Source: an uncultured Bacteroides sp. (GTDB lineage: Bacteria > Bacteroidota > Bacteroidia > Bacteroidales > Bacteroidaceae). From it: 38,260 nt of DNA. Shown here in pieces: positions 14,659 through 23,292 of this stretch. A program made the translations under genes and the position numbers. The number at the start of each line of letters is the position of its first letter. The first letter of the stretch is position 1. The DNA lies in contig URWA01000029.1 in the NCBI GenBank assembly GCA_900551445.1, positions 1 through 38,260 on the forward strand, written 5' to 3'. The notes beneath the pieces are model-generated. The model saw only the letters and a program-made list of their open reading frames with translations. It was not told the origin of the DNA and ran no database searches.

Positions 14659-15396
14659 TTAGTTTTCTTTTTTTGTTCCGATAATTTGGTTGTTAAATTC
14701 AATGCTGATCCGTTCGTATTTGTTCCAGCCGATACGGTTGAGCACTTTACTGTAAAACGTTTGCAATTTACTGAATTTTTCTTCAAAATCAGTGGCTTTC
14801 CCTAAAAAAAGAATATGGTCTCCCACTCGTGGTACAATTTCCAGCTCTTTTTTGGGCGTTACGTTGATTTGCTCCACTTGTGCGTTCCAAAAAGGGCTGT
14901 GCTGGAGGTACAGTCCCAGTTCATACAATTCGTTTTGGGCGAATTTCCGGTCGATAAAACCTGTAGCGACTGCCACATGAATGGGTTTGCCGGTTGCGTT
15001 CATGATTTTACCGGATTGGTCAATATAGTAATTGTCGCCATTGCTGCTCATCACTCGGAGTATCGGAATCCGCTGGTAGATTTCGATGCCTACTTTCCCT
15101 CCCGACGTAAGGTAACATTCAGCCTTGCTGATGAAGGGATGTTTGGAAAGAGTTTCTTCCAGCCGGCGGACATTGATTGTACCGATACGTTTCTTTTCCG
15201 GGTAAAGATTCTTGTCCTTGAGAAGCTTTTTTACCTCTTTTTCAGTGATGAAGCCGTAGTCAATACTGTCTTTGACAACCAATTTCATACCCTTGCAGAC
15301 CTGATTTTCAGGCTGGTGGTTGAATACAGTTACGGCTACAACCAGGTAGGCCGAAACTACTAACATAATACAGAGTATGAAAATTCGTTTAATCAT
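14659..15396 (-). CDS. ftsQ: Cell division protein FtsQ
   Basis: A 245-residue bitopic protein: a short cytoplasmic start, one membrane segment (about residues 4-26), then a periplasmic POTRA-like region (about 33-110, RRLEETLSKHPFISKAECYL) and the FtsQ beta domain. It belongs to the FtsQ-FtsL-FtsB bridge that links the Z ring to septal peptidoglycan synthesis. Sequence conservation in FtsQ is low; the call relies on the fold pattern, the size and the position between murC and ftsA. Its start overlaps the murC stop by 4 bp, which implies translational coupling. Confidence 0.9.
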   Translation of the reverse strand: MIKRIFILCIMLVVSAYLVVAVTVFNHQPENQVCKGMKLVVKDSIDYGFITEKEVKKLLKDKNLYPEKKRIGTINVRRLEETLSKHPFISKAECYLTSGGKVGIEIYQRIPILRVMSSNGDNYYIDQSGKIMNATGKPIHVAVATGFIDRKFAQNELYELGLYLQHSPFWNAQVEQINVTPKKELEIVPRVGDHILFLGKATDFEEKFSKLQTFYSKVLNRIGWNKYERISIEFNNQIIGTKKEN

Positions 15397-16769
15397 CTAT
15401 CTTTCAGTAAATCATAAATTTGTGGAACGTAATTATCTATATCGCCGGCTCCGAGTGTGATGAGTACATCCAGTTTTTTCTGCTTCAGTACGTCCAGCAG
15501 TTCTTCCTTGGTACACATGCACTTTTCAATACCCGGTCGCAGGTTATCGTAAATGAGTTGGCTGGTGACTCCGGGGATAGGAGACTCACGAGCCGGATAG
15601 ATATCCAGCAGAATGACCTCATCCAGCAGAGACAAACTACGGGCGAAATCTTGGTAGAAATCACGGGTACGTGTGTAGAGATGAGGCTGGAACACCGCGG
15701 TGATTTTACGGTCGGGATACAGACGGCGGATAGAGGTCACACTTTGACGGATTTCTTCCGGGTGATGCGCATAGTCGCTCAGGAAGACAATGTGTGCGTT
15801 TTTTATCTTAAAGTCAAACCGGCGGTCTACTCCCCGGAACTGTGGCATGGCAGCCTTTATTTCTTCTGGAGTGGCACCTCCGATTTGAGCCAGTGCCATA
15901 GCAGCAATTCCATTTTCAATGTTGACATAGACAGGTACCCCTAATTGAATATCCGCGATATTCCCTAACGGAGAAATATAGTCGAAATAGATTTCCCCGT
16001 CTTTGATACGGATATTTTCCGCATGAAAATCGCCTTTATCTACGGAATAGGTATAGACTGTAACTCCCGTTTTGACATCCGGTTTCAATTCCAGCCCTTC
16101 TTTCATGACTAAGTATCCGTCCGGACGTATGAGGGAAGTGTATTTGCGGAAACTTTCCAGATAGGCTTCGTGGGTGCCGTAAATGTCCAGATGGTCTGAA
16201 TCGGTAGCCGTAATGACAGTGGCATACGGAGTCAGCCAATGGAAAGAACGGTCGAACTCGTCAGCTTCAATCACTACGTAGTCACTCTTATCCGACAGGA
16301 GCAGATTGGTCTGATAGTTTTTGGAAATTCCTCCCAGGAAGGCATTGCAGCCCACGTGGGAATGATCCAGTAAGAAGGCAGCCATGGTAGAGGTTGTCGT
16401 CTTTCCATGTGTTCCTGCCACGCACAGCCCTTTTTCTGTCTGGGTCAGCATACCCAATACCTGTGCACGTTTGTGGATTTCAAAGTGATGTTCTTGAAAA
16501 TAGACCAACTCTTTATGAGTAGCCGGTATGGCTGGAGTAAATACCACTAAGGTCGTTTCCGGATGAAGGAATGCTTCCGGAATCAATGCTACATTTTCCT
16601 CATAATGAATCTGTGCGCCTTCTTGGATTAATTTTTCCGTCAGTTCACTTGGAGTACGGTCGTAACCGCCTACTTTTTTCCCTTTTGAAAGAAAATAGCG
16701 TACCAGCGCGCTCATTCCGATGCCTCCGGCACCGATAAAATAGACAGCTTGTATAGTATTAATGTTCAT
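15393..16769 (-). CDS. murC: UDP-N-acetylmuramate--L-alanine ligase
   Basis: This 458-residue cytoplasmic ligase adds L-Ala to UDP-MurNAc, the first peptide step of peptidoglycan synthesis. Seen: the N-terminal Rossmann loop YFIGAGGIGMSALV (10-23), the ATP loop VAGTHGKTTTSTM (117-129), the EADEFDRSF metal and substrate segment, and the C-terminal DYAHHPEEIR. These are the MurC-specific forms of the Mur ligase motifs. Its start lies within the last codons of murG (11-bp overlap) and its stop overlaps ftsQ by 4 bp. Confidence 0.97.
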   Translation of the reverse strand: MNINTIQAVYFIGAGGIGMSALVRYFLSKGKKVGGYDRTPSELTEKLIQEGAQIHYEENVALIPEAFLHPETTLVVFTPAIPATHKELVYFQEHHFEIHKRAQVLGMLTQTEKGLCVAGTHGKTTTSTMAAFLLDHSHVGCNAFLGGISKNYQTNLLLSDKSDYVVIEADEFDRSFHWLTPYATVITATDSDHLDIYGTHEAYLESFRKYTSLIRPDGYLVMKEGLELKPDVKTGVTVYTYSVDKGDFHAENIRIKDGEIYFDYISPLGNIADIQLGVPVYVNIENGIAAMALAQIGGATPEEIKAAMPQFRGVDRRFDFKIKNAHIVFLSDYAHHPEEIRQSVTSIRRLYPDRKITAVFQPHLYTRTRDFYQDFARSLSLLDEVILLDIYPARESPIPGVTSQLIYDNLRPGIEKCMCTKEELLDVLKQKKLDVLITLGAGDIDNYVPQIYDLLKDR

Positions 16770-17889
16770 GACTTTCTTTGTATTTTAATGCCAGCTTGCA
16801 GACCTCTTGTGCGATGATGTTTGCAGAGTCTTTGATAGCCAGTTTCTTGATATTCTTACTTAAGTTTTCCAATACGTCCGGCTTGCTTACCGTATCAATG
16901 GCAGTGTCGACCAATGTTTGCATGGCCTCACTATCTTTGACATAAAGAGCTGCCTGTTTGTTCACGAGCGCCAAGGCATTTTTGGTCTGATGGTCTTCTG
17001 CCACATTGGGTGAAGGAACCAATATGACCGGTTTCCCCAGCAGGCAGAATTCGGAAATAGAACCTGCTCCGGCACGACTGATTACCAGGTCGGCGGCACT
17101 GTAAGCGGCAGCCATATCTGAAATGAAATCTGTGGTGTACAGCATCGTCAGGTTGCCGTAGGCTTGAACAGCCTGTCGGGCTTCATTGATATAGATTTTA
17201 CCTGTCTGCCAGATAAATTGTACACCGGATGCTTTCATCTTGTCAAATCCTTGCATCATGCAGTTGTTGATGGTACGTGCTCCCAGGCTGCCTCCGATAA
17301 TCAGGATGGTTTTCTTGTTCGGATCCAAGCCGAATGAACGGATGGCTTCTTCCCGTGAAATATTTTCCTTTAGCAATCCTTGGCGGACGGGATTTCCTGT
17401 AAGAATGATTTTGCTTTTGTCAAAAAATCGTTCCATTCCTTCGTAGGCCACGCAAATCTTTTCTGCTTTCTGTGCCAGCAGCTTGTTCGTTACCCCTGCA
17501 TAGGAGTTCTGTTCCTGTATCAGGGTGGGGATTCCCATCATGCCGGCCACTTTCAATGTCGGTCCACTGGCGTAACCACCGACTCCTACAGCTGCATGAG
17601 GCTTGAAGTTCTTGATGATTTTTCTTGCCATCAGCTGACTTCTGAACAGTTTGATGAGTACGCTGATGTTTTTCAGCAAATGCTTTCTGTCGAATCCTGC
17701 CACCGGGAGTCCGATAATTTTGTATCCGGCAGCCGGTACACGTTGCATTTCCATACGCCCCTCTGCTCCGATAAACAGAATCTCAGCTTCGGGATGTAGT
17801 TCTTTGATTGCGTTGGCAATGGAAATGGCCGGGAAGATATGTCCTCCTGTACCACCGCCACTTACTATGATGCGTAAATTTTCTTCCAT
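16759..17889 (-). CDS. murG: Lipid II synthase, UDP-GlcNAc transferase MurG
   Basis: This 376-residue GT28 glycosyltransferase adds GlcNAc to lipid I on the inner face of the cytoplasmic membrane to make lipid II. The glycine-rich loop SGGGTGGHIFPA (9-20), the second loop GVGGYASGP, and the C-terminal UDP-GlcNAc motif SRAGAGSISEFCLLGKPVILVPSPNVAEDHQ are all present. The size is typical. It follows ftsW by 36 bp and overlaps murC by 11 bp. Confidence 0.97.
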   Translation of the reverse strand: MEENLRIIVSGGGTGGHIFPAISIANAIKELHPEAEILFIGAEGRMEMQRVPAAGYKIIGLPVAGFDRKHLLKNISVLIKLFRSQLMARKIIKNFKPHAAVGVGGYASGPTLKVAGMMGIPTLIQEQNSYAGVTNKLLAQKAEKICVAYEGMERFFDKSKIILTGNPVRQGLLKENISREEAIRSFGLDPNKKTILIIGGSLGARTINNCMMQGFDKMKASGVQFIWQTGKIYINEARQAVQAYGNLTMLYTTDFISDMAAAYSAADLVISRAGAGSISEFCLLGKPVILVPSPNVAEDHQTKNALALVNKQAALYVKDSEAMQTLVDTAIDTVSKPDVLENLSKNIKKLAIKDSANIIAQEVCKLALKYKESHEH

Positions 17890-17925
17890 ATTAGTAGTAT
17901 TTCCTGCAAAGTTATAAATAAACTT

Positions 17926-19176
17926 TTAAACAGACTCTTCTTGTGTAGTGATATTGCTGGCCGGTGTAACCTCTTGTGTCTGTCCGGTTTGTTGCAGCTG
18001 TGCTTCTGCCTCTTGACGTTGCTTCAGGTCGTTGACGTAACGGCTGATGCTGAGGATGATGCCGATATATACACTGTTAATCAGTGTAGCGGTTCCTCCC
18101 TTACTGATAAGGGGCAGAGGCTGTCCGGTGACAGGCATGATACCCACGGCCACCAGCATGTTGAAAGTGGCCTGCATGACTAGAAGTATTCCGATTCCAG
18201 TGATGAGAAACACGTAGTACGACTTGTCGCAGTTGCGGGCAATCTTTGCGATTCTCATCAGCAGCAGGATGTAGAGGGCGGCGACAAAGGCACCTCCCAC
18301 AAGCCCCAATTCTTCGATGATGATGGCATAGATAAAGTCCGAAAAGGCCTGTGACAAGAAATCTCGTTGTACGCTGTTTCCTGGTCCTTTCCCCACAATA
18401 TTGCTGCTGGCGATGGCAATATTGGCATGCGCAATTTGAGCATCGTTGTCAATGTCGAATTTCGCAGCTGGAATTTCGGTCTCGTCAAAATGGTTGTTCA
18501 AACGGCTCTGCCAGGTAACCATACGGTGAAGGCCAATTTTATCCCAAGCTTCCCCCGGCACGTATTTGATGGTGGCTACTCCAATGAAAATACAGGCTAT
18601 TCCAATACCGGCCAGTATGCCGAGCTGCTTGAAAGGAACTCTACCGACAAACATTAGCAGGAATACACTTCCGGCCAGAAGTACTGCGGTGGATAAGTTT
18701 TCACTGACAATCATGCCGCAAGTAAGAATGGTGATGATACAGATGTATTTGAAAGCCTTCTTGTTAGCTCCATTCTCTTCTTGCATGCGCGATAAAATGA
18801 AGGCCACTGTGATGATGGTTCCCATCTTGGCCACTTCCGAAGGTTGAAATTGGATAAATCCCAAATCAATCCACCGTTTGGCACCGTTGGTGAGCGAGCC
18901 AAGTATGAAAACGGCTGCCAGCAATACCCAGGAGATAGGCAACAAGACTATGAACGTCTTGAACCAACGGCAGGGAATATTGTGCACAATCCAGACCGCA
19001 ATGGTACCTACCATCAGCAAAGTCAGGTGGTTGGTGATAGGTCCCCAATGGTCTCCGCTCTTATAAGTCAGGGTACTGGACGCACTGAATACTTCTACGA
19101 TGGATATCAGGCAAAGGAAAAGGTAAATAATCCAGATTGCCTTATCGCCTTTAAAAAAGTTTTTTAGCAAATCCAT
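17926..19176 (-). CDS. ftsW: SEDS peptidoglycan polymerase FtsW
   Basis: A 416-residue polytopic membrane protein of the SEDS family with about nine to ten membrane segments. It polymerises lipid II at the septum together with the transpeptidase FtsI. The SEDS C-terminal signature is seen as GIMPVTGQPLPLISKGGTATLI; the common Tyr/Phe before GG is Lys here. The C-terminal tail after the last membrane helix is hydrophilic and rich in Gln and Thr. RodA is the alternative, but its place between murD and murG in the dcw cluster supports FtsW. Confidence 0.94.
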   Translation of the reverse strand: MDLLKNFFKGDKAIWIIYLFLCLISIVEVFSASSTLTYKSGDHWGPITNHLTLLMVGTIAVWIVHNIPCRWFKTFIVLLPISWVLLAAVFILGSLTNGAKRWIDLGFIQFQPSEVAKMGTIITVAFILSRMQEENGANKKAFKYICIITILTCGMIVSENLSTAVLLAGSVFLLMFVGRVPFKQLGILAGIGIACIFIGVATIKYVPGEAWDKIGLHRMVTWQSRLNNHFDETEIPAAKFDIDNDAQIAHANIAIASSNIVGKGPGNSVQRDFLSQAFSDFIYAIIIEELGLVGGAFVAALYILLLMRIAKIARNCDKSYYVFLITGIGILLVMQATFNMLVAVGIMPVTGQPLPLISKGGTATLINSVYIGIILSISRYVNDLKQRQEAEAQLQQTGQTQEVTPASNITTQEESV

Positions 19177-19206
19177 AAACTTGTTGTTTCTAACTCCTTG
19201 GTTGTA

Positions 19207-20538
19207 TTATAAGTTTCTTACACATTCCTTGAACTGGTCGCCACGGTCCTCATAGCTTTTGAACAAGTCGAAGCTGGCACAGCAAGGGCTGAGCAAAACG
19301 GTTTCTCCTTTCTTGGCCATTTTGTAAGCAGCATCCACAGCGTCCTTCATGCTTTGTACATCGGCGATGGGAAGACCGAAGCCGTCAAAAAAGGCATGCA
19401 GTTTCTCATTGTGAAGTCCCAGGAAAATCAGGCCGCTGCATTTTTCTCTTACCAGGTCGGCAATCTCGTTGTAGTCGTTTCCTTTATCCTTTCCTCCCAG
19501 AATCAGGACGGTCTTGGTTTTCATGCTTTGCAGGGCATACCAGCAGGAGTTGACGTTGGTCGCCTTGGAATCGTTGATATAGTCTACCCCTTTTACACGG
19601 GTTACTTTCTCCAAACGGTGTTCCACTCCTTTGAAGTCATGCAATGCTTCACGGATACATTCTTTGCGTATACCTGCAATGTTGGCTGATATGCCGGCTG
19701 CCATGGAGTTGAACAGGTTGTGTGTACCCGTCAAGGCCAGTTCTTCCTCCTCCATATTGAAGGCGATAGGGCGAGTGAAATACACCTTGTCTTTTTCTGT
19801 GAAAGCAGCCACTCCTTCTTCGTTCTTCTCGGCAAACGGGAAATATTGTCCGTGAATACCATACTTGTGGAGTTCTCTTTGTATGATGGGGTCATCGTTC
19901 CAGAAGATGAAAGCGTCATCGTTGGTCTGGTTCTGGATAATCCGGAACTTGGCATCCACGTAATTCTGCATTTCATAGCCGTAACGGTCCAGATGGTCGG
20001 GAGTGATGTTCATCAACACGGCGATGTTGGCATGAAATTTATACATGTTGTCGAGCTGGAAACTGCTGAGTTCGATGACATAGTAGTCGAAATTACATTC
20101 AGCCACCTGATATGCCAGGCTTTGTCCGATGTTTCCAGCCAGTCCCACGTTCAGACCTGCTTTCTTAAAGATATGGTAAATCAGGGAAGTAGTAGTTGTC
20201 TTTCCATTACTTCCGGTGATACAAATCATTTTTGCATTCGTATAGCGTCCTGCAAATTCAATCTCCGAAATGATAGGAGTACCCTGATTCTTCAGTTTTA
20301 AGATGATGGGTGCATCATTCGGAATTCCCGGACTCTTGATCACTTCGTCCGCATTCAGAATCAACTCTTCTGTGTGTTTACCTTCTTCCCACTGAATACC
20401 TCTTTCGTTCAACATCGTTTTATACTTGTCCTTGATGGTGGACATGTCTGAAACGAATGTGTCAAAACCTTTTTTCTGTGCCAGGACAGCGGCACCTGTT
20501 CCGCTTTCTCCTGCTCCTAAGATGACAATTCTTGCCAT
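19207..20538 (-). CDS. murD: UDP-N-acetylmuramoylalanine--D-glutamate ligase
   Basis: This 443-residue ligase adds D-Glu to UDP-MurNAc-L-Ala. The N-terminal loop VILGAGESGTGAA (5-17), the ATP loop CITGSNGKTTTTSL (106-119), the NITPDHLDRYG segment and the C-terminal DSKATNVNSCWYALQ are all MurD forms. It lies 4 bp after mraY and 30 bp before ftsW. Confidence 0.97.
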   Translation of the reverse strand: MARIVILGAGESGTGAAVLAQKKGFDTFVSDMSTIKDKYKTMLNERGIQWEEGKHTEELILNADEVIKSPGIPNDAPIILKLKNQGTPIISEIEFAGRYTNAKMICITGSNGKTTTTSLIYHIFKKAGLNVGLAGNIGQSLAYQVAECNFDYYVIELSSFQLDNMYKFHANIAVLMNITPDHLDRYGYEMQNYVDAKFRIIQNQTNDDAFIFWNDDPIIQRELHKYGIHGQYFPFAEKNEEGVAAFTEKDKVYFTRPIAFNMEEEELALTGTHNLFNSMAAGISANIAGIRKECIREALHDFKGVEHRLEKVTRVKGVDYINDSKATNVNSCWYALQSMKTKTVLILGGKDKGNDYNEIADLVREKCSGLIFLGLHNEKLHAFFDGFGLPIADVQSMKDAVDAAYKMAKKGETVLLSPCCASFDLFKSYEDRGDQFKECVRNL

Positions 20539-20542
20539 TGCT

Positions 20543-21811
20543 TTATCTGATTTTAAGTGTGATTATCGTAATTGCTGCTAATACAATCGTTACAATCCAG
20601 AAACGGACCGTAATCTTGGACTCATGAAATACGCTGTGAGGGCGTGTGACCAGATATGTACAGTTCGGATCAAGCTGTGCCAATGTGGTACGGAAATGGT
20701 CGTGTATCGGCGTACGTTTGAAGATACGCTGCTTGACACCTCTTTTCTTCCCGCGTTGGAAATACTTGACCTGTAGGATAACCGATAGGTTCTCTACTAA
20801 AAATACACCACATAAAATAGGAATGAGTAACTCCTTGTGTATGATGATGGCAAATACGGCTATCAGTCCTCCGATGGTAAGACTGCCCGTATCGCCCATG
20901 AACACTTGTGCCGGAAACGCATTGTACCAGAGGAAACCGATCAAAGCTCCGATGAAGGCGCAGATGAAGATTACCAGCTCTTCACTGCCAGGAATGTACA
21001 TGATGTTCAAGTATTCGGCATATTCTATGTGGCTGGACACGTAGGCCAATATGCCGAGGGTCACCCCAATGATGGCCGAGTTTCCTGCCGCCATACCATC
21101 CATTCCGTCGTTCAAGTTGGCACCGTTGGATACGGCTGTCACGACAAAGATGGTTACCAGCACGAATACAATCCATCCCGCTTCTTTTGCATGGTCTCCT
21201 AAGAATCCAACGAAGTCGGCATAGTCCAGGTTGTTGTTCTTGAAGAAGGGAATGGTGGTTTTAGTGGATTTCTCGTTTACAGGTTTGTGAATCACATCTA
21301 CCACGCGTCCGTCTTGCTGGATTTCAACGTTTTCCCGAATCACGACATCCGGACTCAGATAGAGAGCCAGCCCTACAATGAGTCCCAGGCCTACTTGGCC
21401 GATAATCTTAAATTTGCCGTGAAGCCCTTCCTTGTCTTTCCGGAACACCTTGATGTAATCGTCCAGAAAGCCCAATGTGCCCAGCCATAAGGTTGTGACC
21501 AGCATCAGAATCATGTAGATGTTGTGCAATTTACCCAACAACAGGCAAGGAATCAGAATGGCCACGATGATAATGATACCTCCCATCGTGGGGACTCCTA
21601 CTTTCTTTACGTTGAAAGGGTCGATAGAGGCATCACGCTGTGTTTCCGTAATCTGTTTTCTCTTGAGCAGATTAATGAAGTATTCTCCGAAAATGGCAGA
21701 TATCAGCAACGACAGGATAACGGCCATTAGTGAACGGAACGATACATAGCCGAACATTCGTGCGCCCGGGAAATCAAATTGCTCCAAATATTGAAATAGA
21801 TAATATAACAT
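20543..21811 (-). CDS. mraY: Phospho-MurNAc-pentapeptide transferase (lipid I synthase)
   Basis: This 422-residue polytopic enzyme transfers phospho-MurNAc-pentapeptide to undecaprenyl phosphate to form lipid I. Active-site landmarks: the Asp pair in FLDDYIK (117-118), NGANLNDGMDG (229-239) and MGDTGSLTIGG (305-315), plus the His-rich C-terminal loop RTPIHDHFR. It is about 60 residues longer than E. coli MraY (360). The excess lies at about 153-212, a mostly polar stretch between two membrane helices that should form an enlarged extracytoplasmic loop. It lies 17 bp after murE; no murF sits between them. Confidence 0.97.
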   Translation of the reverse strand: MLYYLFQYLEQFDFPGARMFGYVSFRSLMAVILSLLISAIFGEYFINLLKRKQITETQRDASIDPFNVKKVGVPTMGGIIIIVAILIPCLLLGKLHNIYMILMLVTTLWLGTLGFLDDYIKVFRKDKEGLHGKFKIIGQVGLGLIVGLALYLSPDVVIRENVEIQQDGRVVDVIHKPVNEKSTKTTIPFFKNNNLDYADFVGFLGDHAKEAGWIVFVLVTIFVVTAVSNGANLNDGMDGMAAGNSAIIGVTLGILAYVSSHIEYAEYLNIMYIPGSEELVIFICAFIGALIGFLWYNAFPAQVFMGDTGSLTIGGLIAVFAIIIHKELLIPILCGVFLVENLSVILQVKYFQRGKKRGVKQRIFKRTPIHDHFRTTLAQLDPNCTYLVTRPHSVFHESKITVRFWIVTIVLAAITIITLKIR

Positions 21812-21828
21812 TGTCTCTTCGTCGTTTT

Positions 21829-23286
21829 TTATTTTTCTCCTTTAAAAATCTCGTCCAAAACTTCCTTGTCATCGAAATGTGATTTGACTCCTTTGACATC
21901 CTGATAAGTTTCGTGGCCTTTCCCGGCAATCAGAATCACATCTTGTGGCTGGGCCAGCATGCAGGCCGTACGGATTGCTTCTTTGCGGTCTACAATACTG
22001 ATTACCTTCTTCATGTCTTCTTTGTTCAGTCCGTTCAGCATGTCATTGATAATGTCCTGCGGTTCTTCGAACCGGGGATTATCTGATGTAATGATGACTT
22101 TGTCGCTGCGTTTTACCGATTCTTGTGCCATCAACGGGCGTTTCCCCTTGTCACGGTTTCCACCTGCACCTACTACAGTGATTACGTGGCCTCTCCCTCT
22201 CAATACTTCATGGATGGTGTCCAATACATTGACCAACGCATCCGGAGTATGGGCGTAATCGACAATGGCAGTATATCCTTTGGGAGAACGTTTGGCATCG
22301 AAACGTCCGCAAACCGGACGGAGCATGCTGAGTTTCAGCAGTACATCTTCCGGCTTTTTCCCTAACAGACAGGCAGCTCCATATACGGCCAGCAGATTGG
22401 AGGCATTGAAGCGTCCGATGAATTGTACGTTTACTTCCCGGTTGTTGATGTCCAGCAGCATGCCGTCAAAGCTGTCTTCCAAAACTTTTCCCTTGAAGTC
22501 GCACAATGAATGAAGGGAGTAGGTTGACACCTTGGCTTTGGTATTCTGCGTCATTACCAGTCCGTTCTTGTCATCCGCATTGGTTAAGGCAAACGCTTGT
22601 TTGGGAAGTCCGTCAAAGAACGCCTTTTTAGCTTTCAGGTAATTCTCGAAAGTTTTGTGATAGTCCAAGTGGTCGCGGGTTATATTGGTAAAGATACCTC
22701 CGGCAAATCGCAGTCCGCTGATGCGCTTCTGCACCACAGAATGTGAGCTGACTTCCATGAAGGCATATTTGCATCCTTCATCTGCCATACGGCCCAGTAG
22801 TTGGTTGAGCGTGATGGGGTCAGGGGTTGTATGTTCTGTGGGGATAGCCTCTCCATCGATGTAGTTACATACAGTAGAAACCAGTCCGGTCTTGTATCCG
22901 AACGAGCGGAACATTGTATATAATAAGGTAGCAATGGTCGTTTTTCCATTGGTTCCGGTTACACCGATTAAATCCAGCTTGGAAGTTGGGTCTCCGTAGA
23001 AGGTAGTAGCCAGTTTGCCTACGGCCTCTTCCGTGTCTGCCAGTTGTATGTAGGTTACGTGCGCTTCCTGCTTTTCGGGCAGTTGTTCACAGACAATGAC
23101 CGTAGCGCCGTTTTCAATGGCTTTCGGAATATAGTTATGTCCGTCGGCTTGTGTACCTTTTACCGCCACAAACATGAAGCCATTCTTTACCATCCGTGAA
23201 TCCATGTGGATTCCAGAAACTTCCAAGTTGGTCTCACCTATGATTTGAAGCGGATTGACCGCTTTCAGGATATTCTCTAATCTCAT
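21829..23286 (-). CDS. murE: UDP-MurNAc-tripeptide ligase, meso-diaminopimelate adding
   Basis: This 485-residue ligase adds the third residue of the stem peptide. The ATP loop GVTGTNGKTT (108-117) and the lysine-containing segment YHKTFENYLKAKKAFF are present. The specificity motif D402-N403-P404-R405 is the meso-diaminopimelate form (Lys-adding enzymes have a different sequence there). The wall is therefore expected to carry meso-DAP, as in other Bacteroidales. It lies 6 bp after ftsI. Confidence 0.97.
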   Translation of the reverse strand: MRLENILKAVNPLQIIGETNLEVSGIHMDSRMVKNGFMFVAVKGTQADGHNYIPKAIENGATVIVCEQLPEKQEAHVTYIQLADTEEAVGKLATTFYGDPTSKLDLIGVTGTNGKTTIATLLYTMFRSFGYKTGLVSTVCNYIDGEAIPTEHTTPDPITLNQLLGRMADEGCKYAFMEVSSHSVVQKRISGLRFAGGIFTNITRDHLDYHKTFENYLKAKKAFFDGLPKQAFALTNADDKNGLVMTQNTKAKVSTYSLHSLCDFKGKVLEDSFDGMLLDINNREVNVQFIGRFNASNLLAVYGAACLLGKKPEDVLLKLSMLRPVCGRFDAKRSPKGYTAIVDYAHTPDALVNVLDTIHEVLRGRGHVITVVGAGGNRDKGKRPLMAQESVKRSDKVIITSDNPRFEEPQDIINDMLNGLNKEDMKKVISIVDRKEAIRTACMLAQPQDVILIAGKGHETYQDVKGVKSHFDDKEVLDEIFKGEK

Positions 23287-23292
23287 CTCTTT

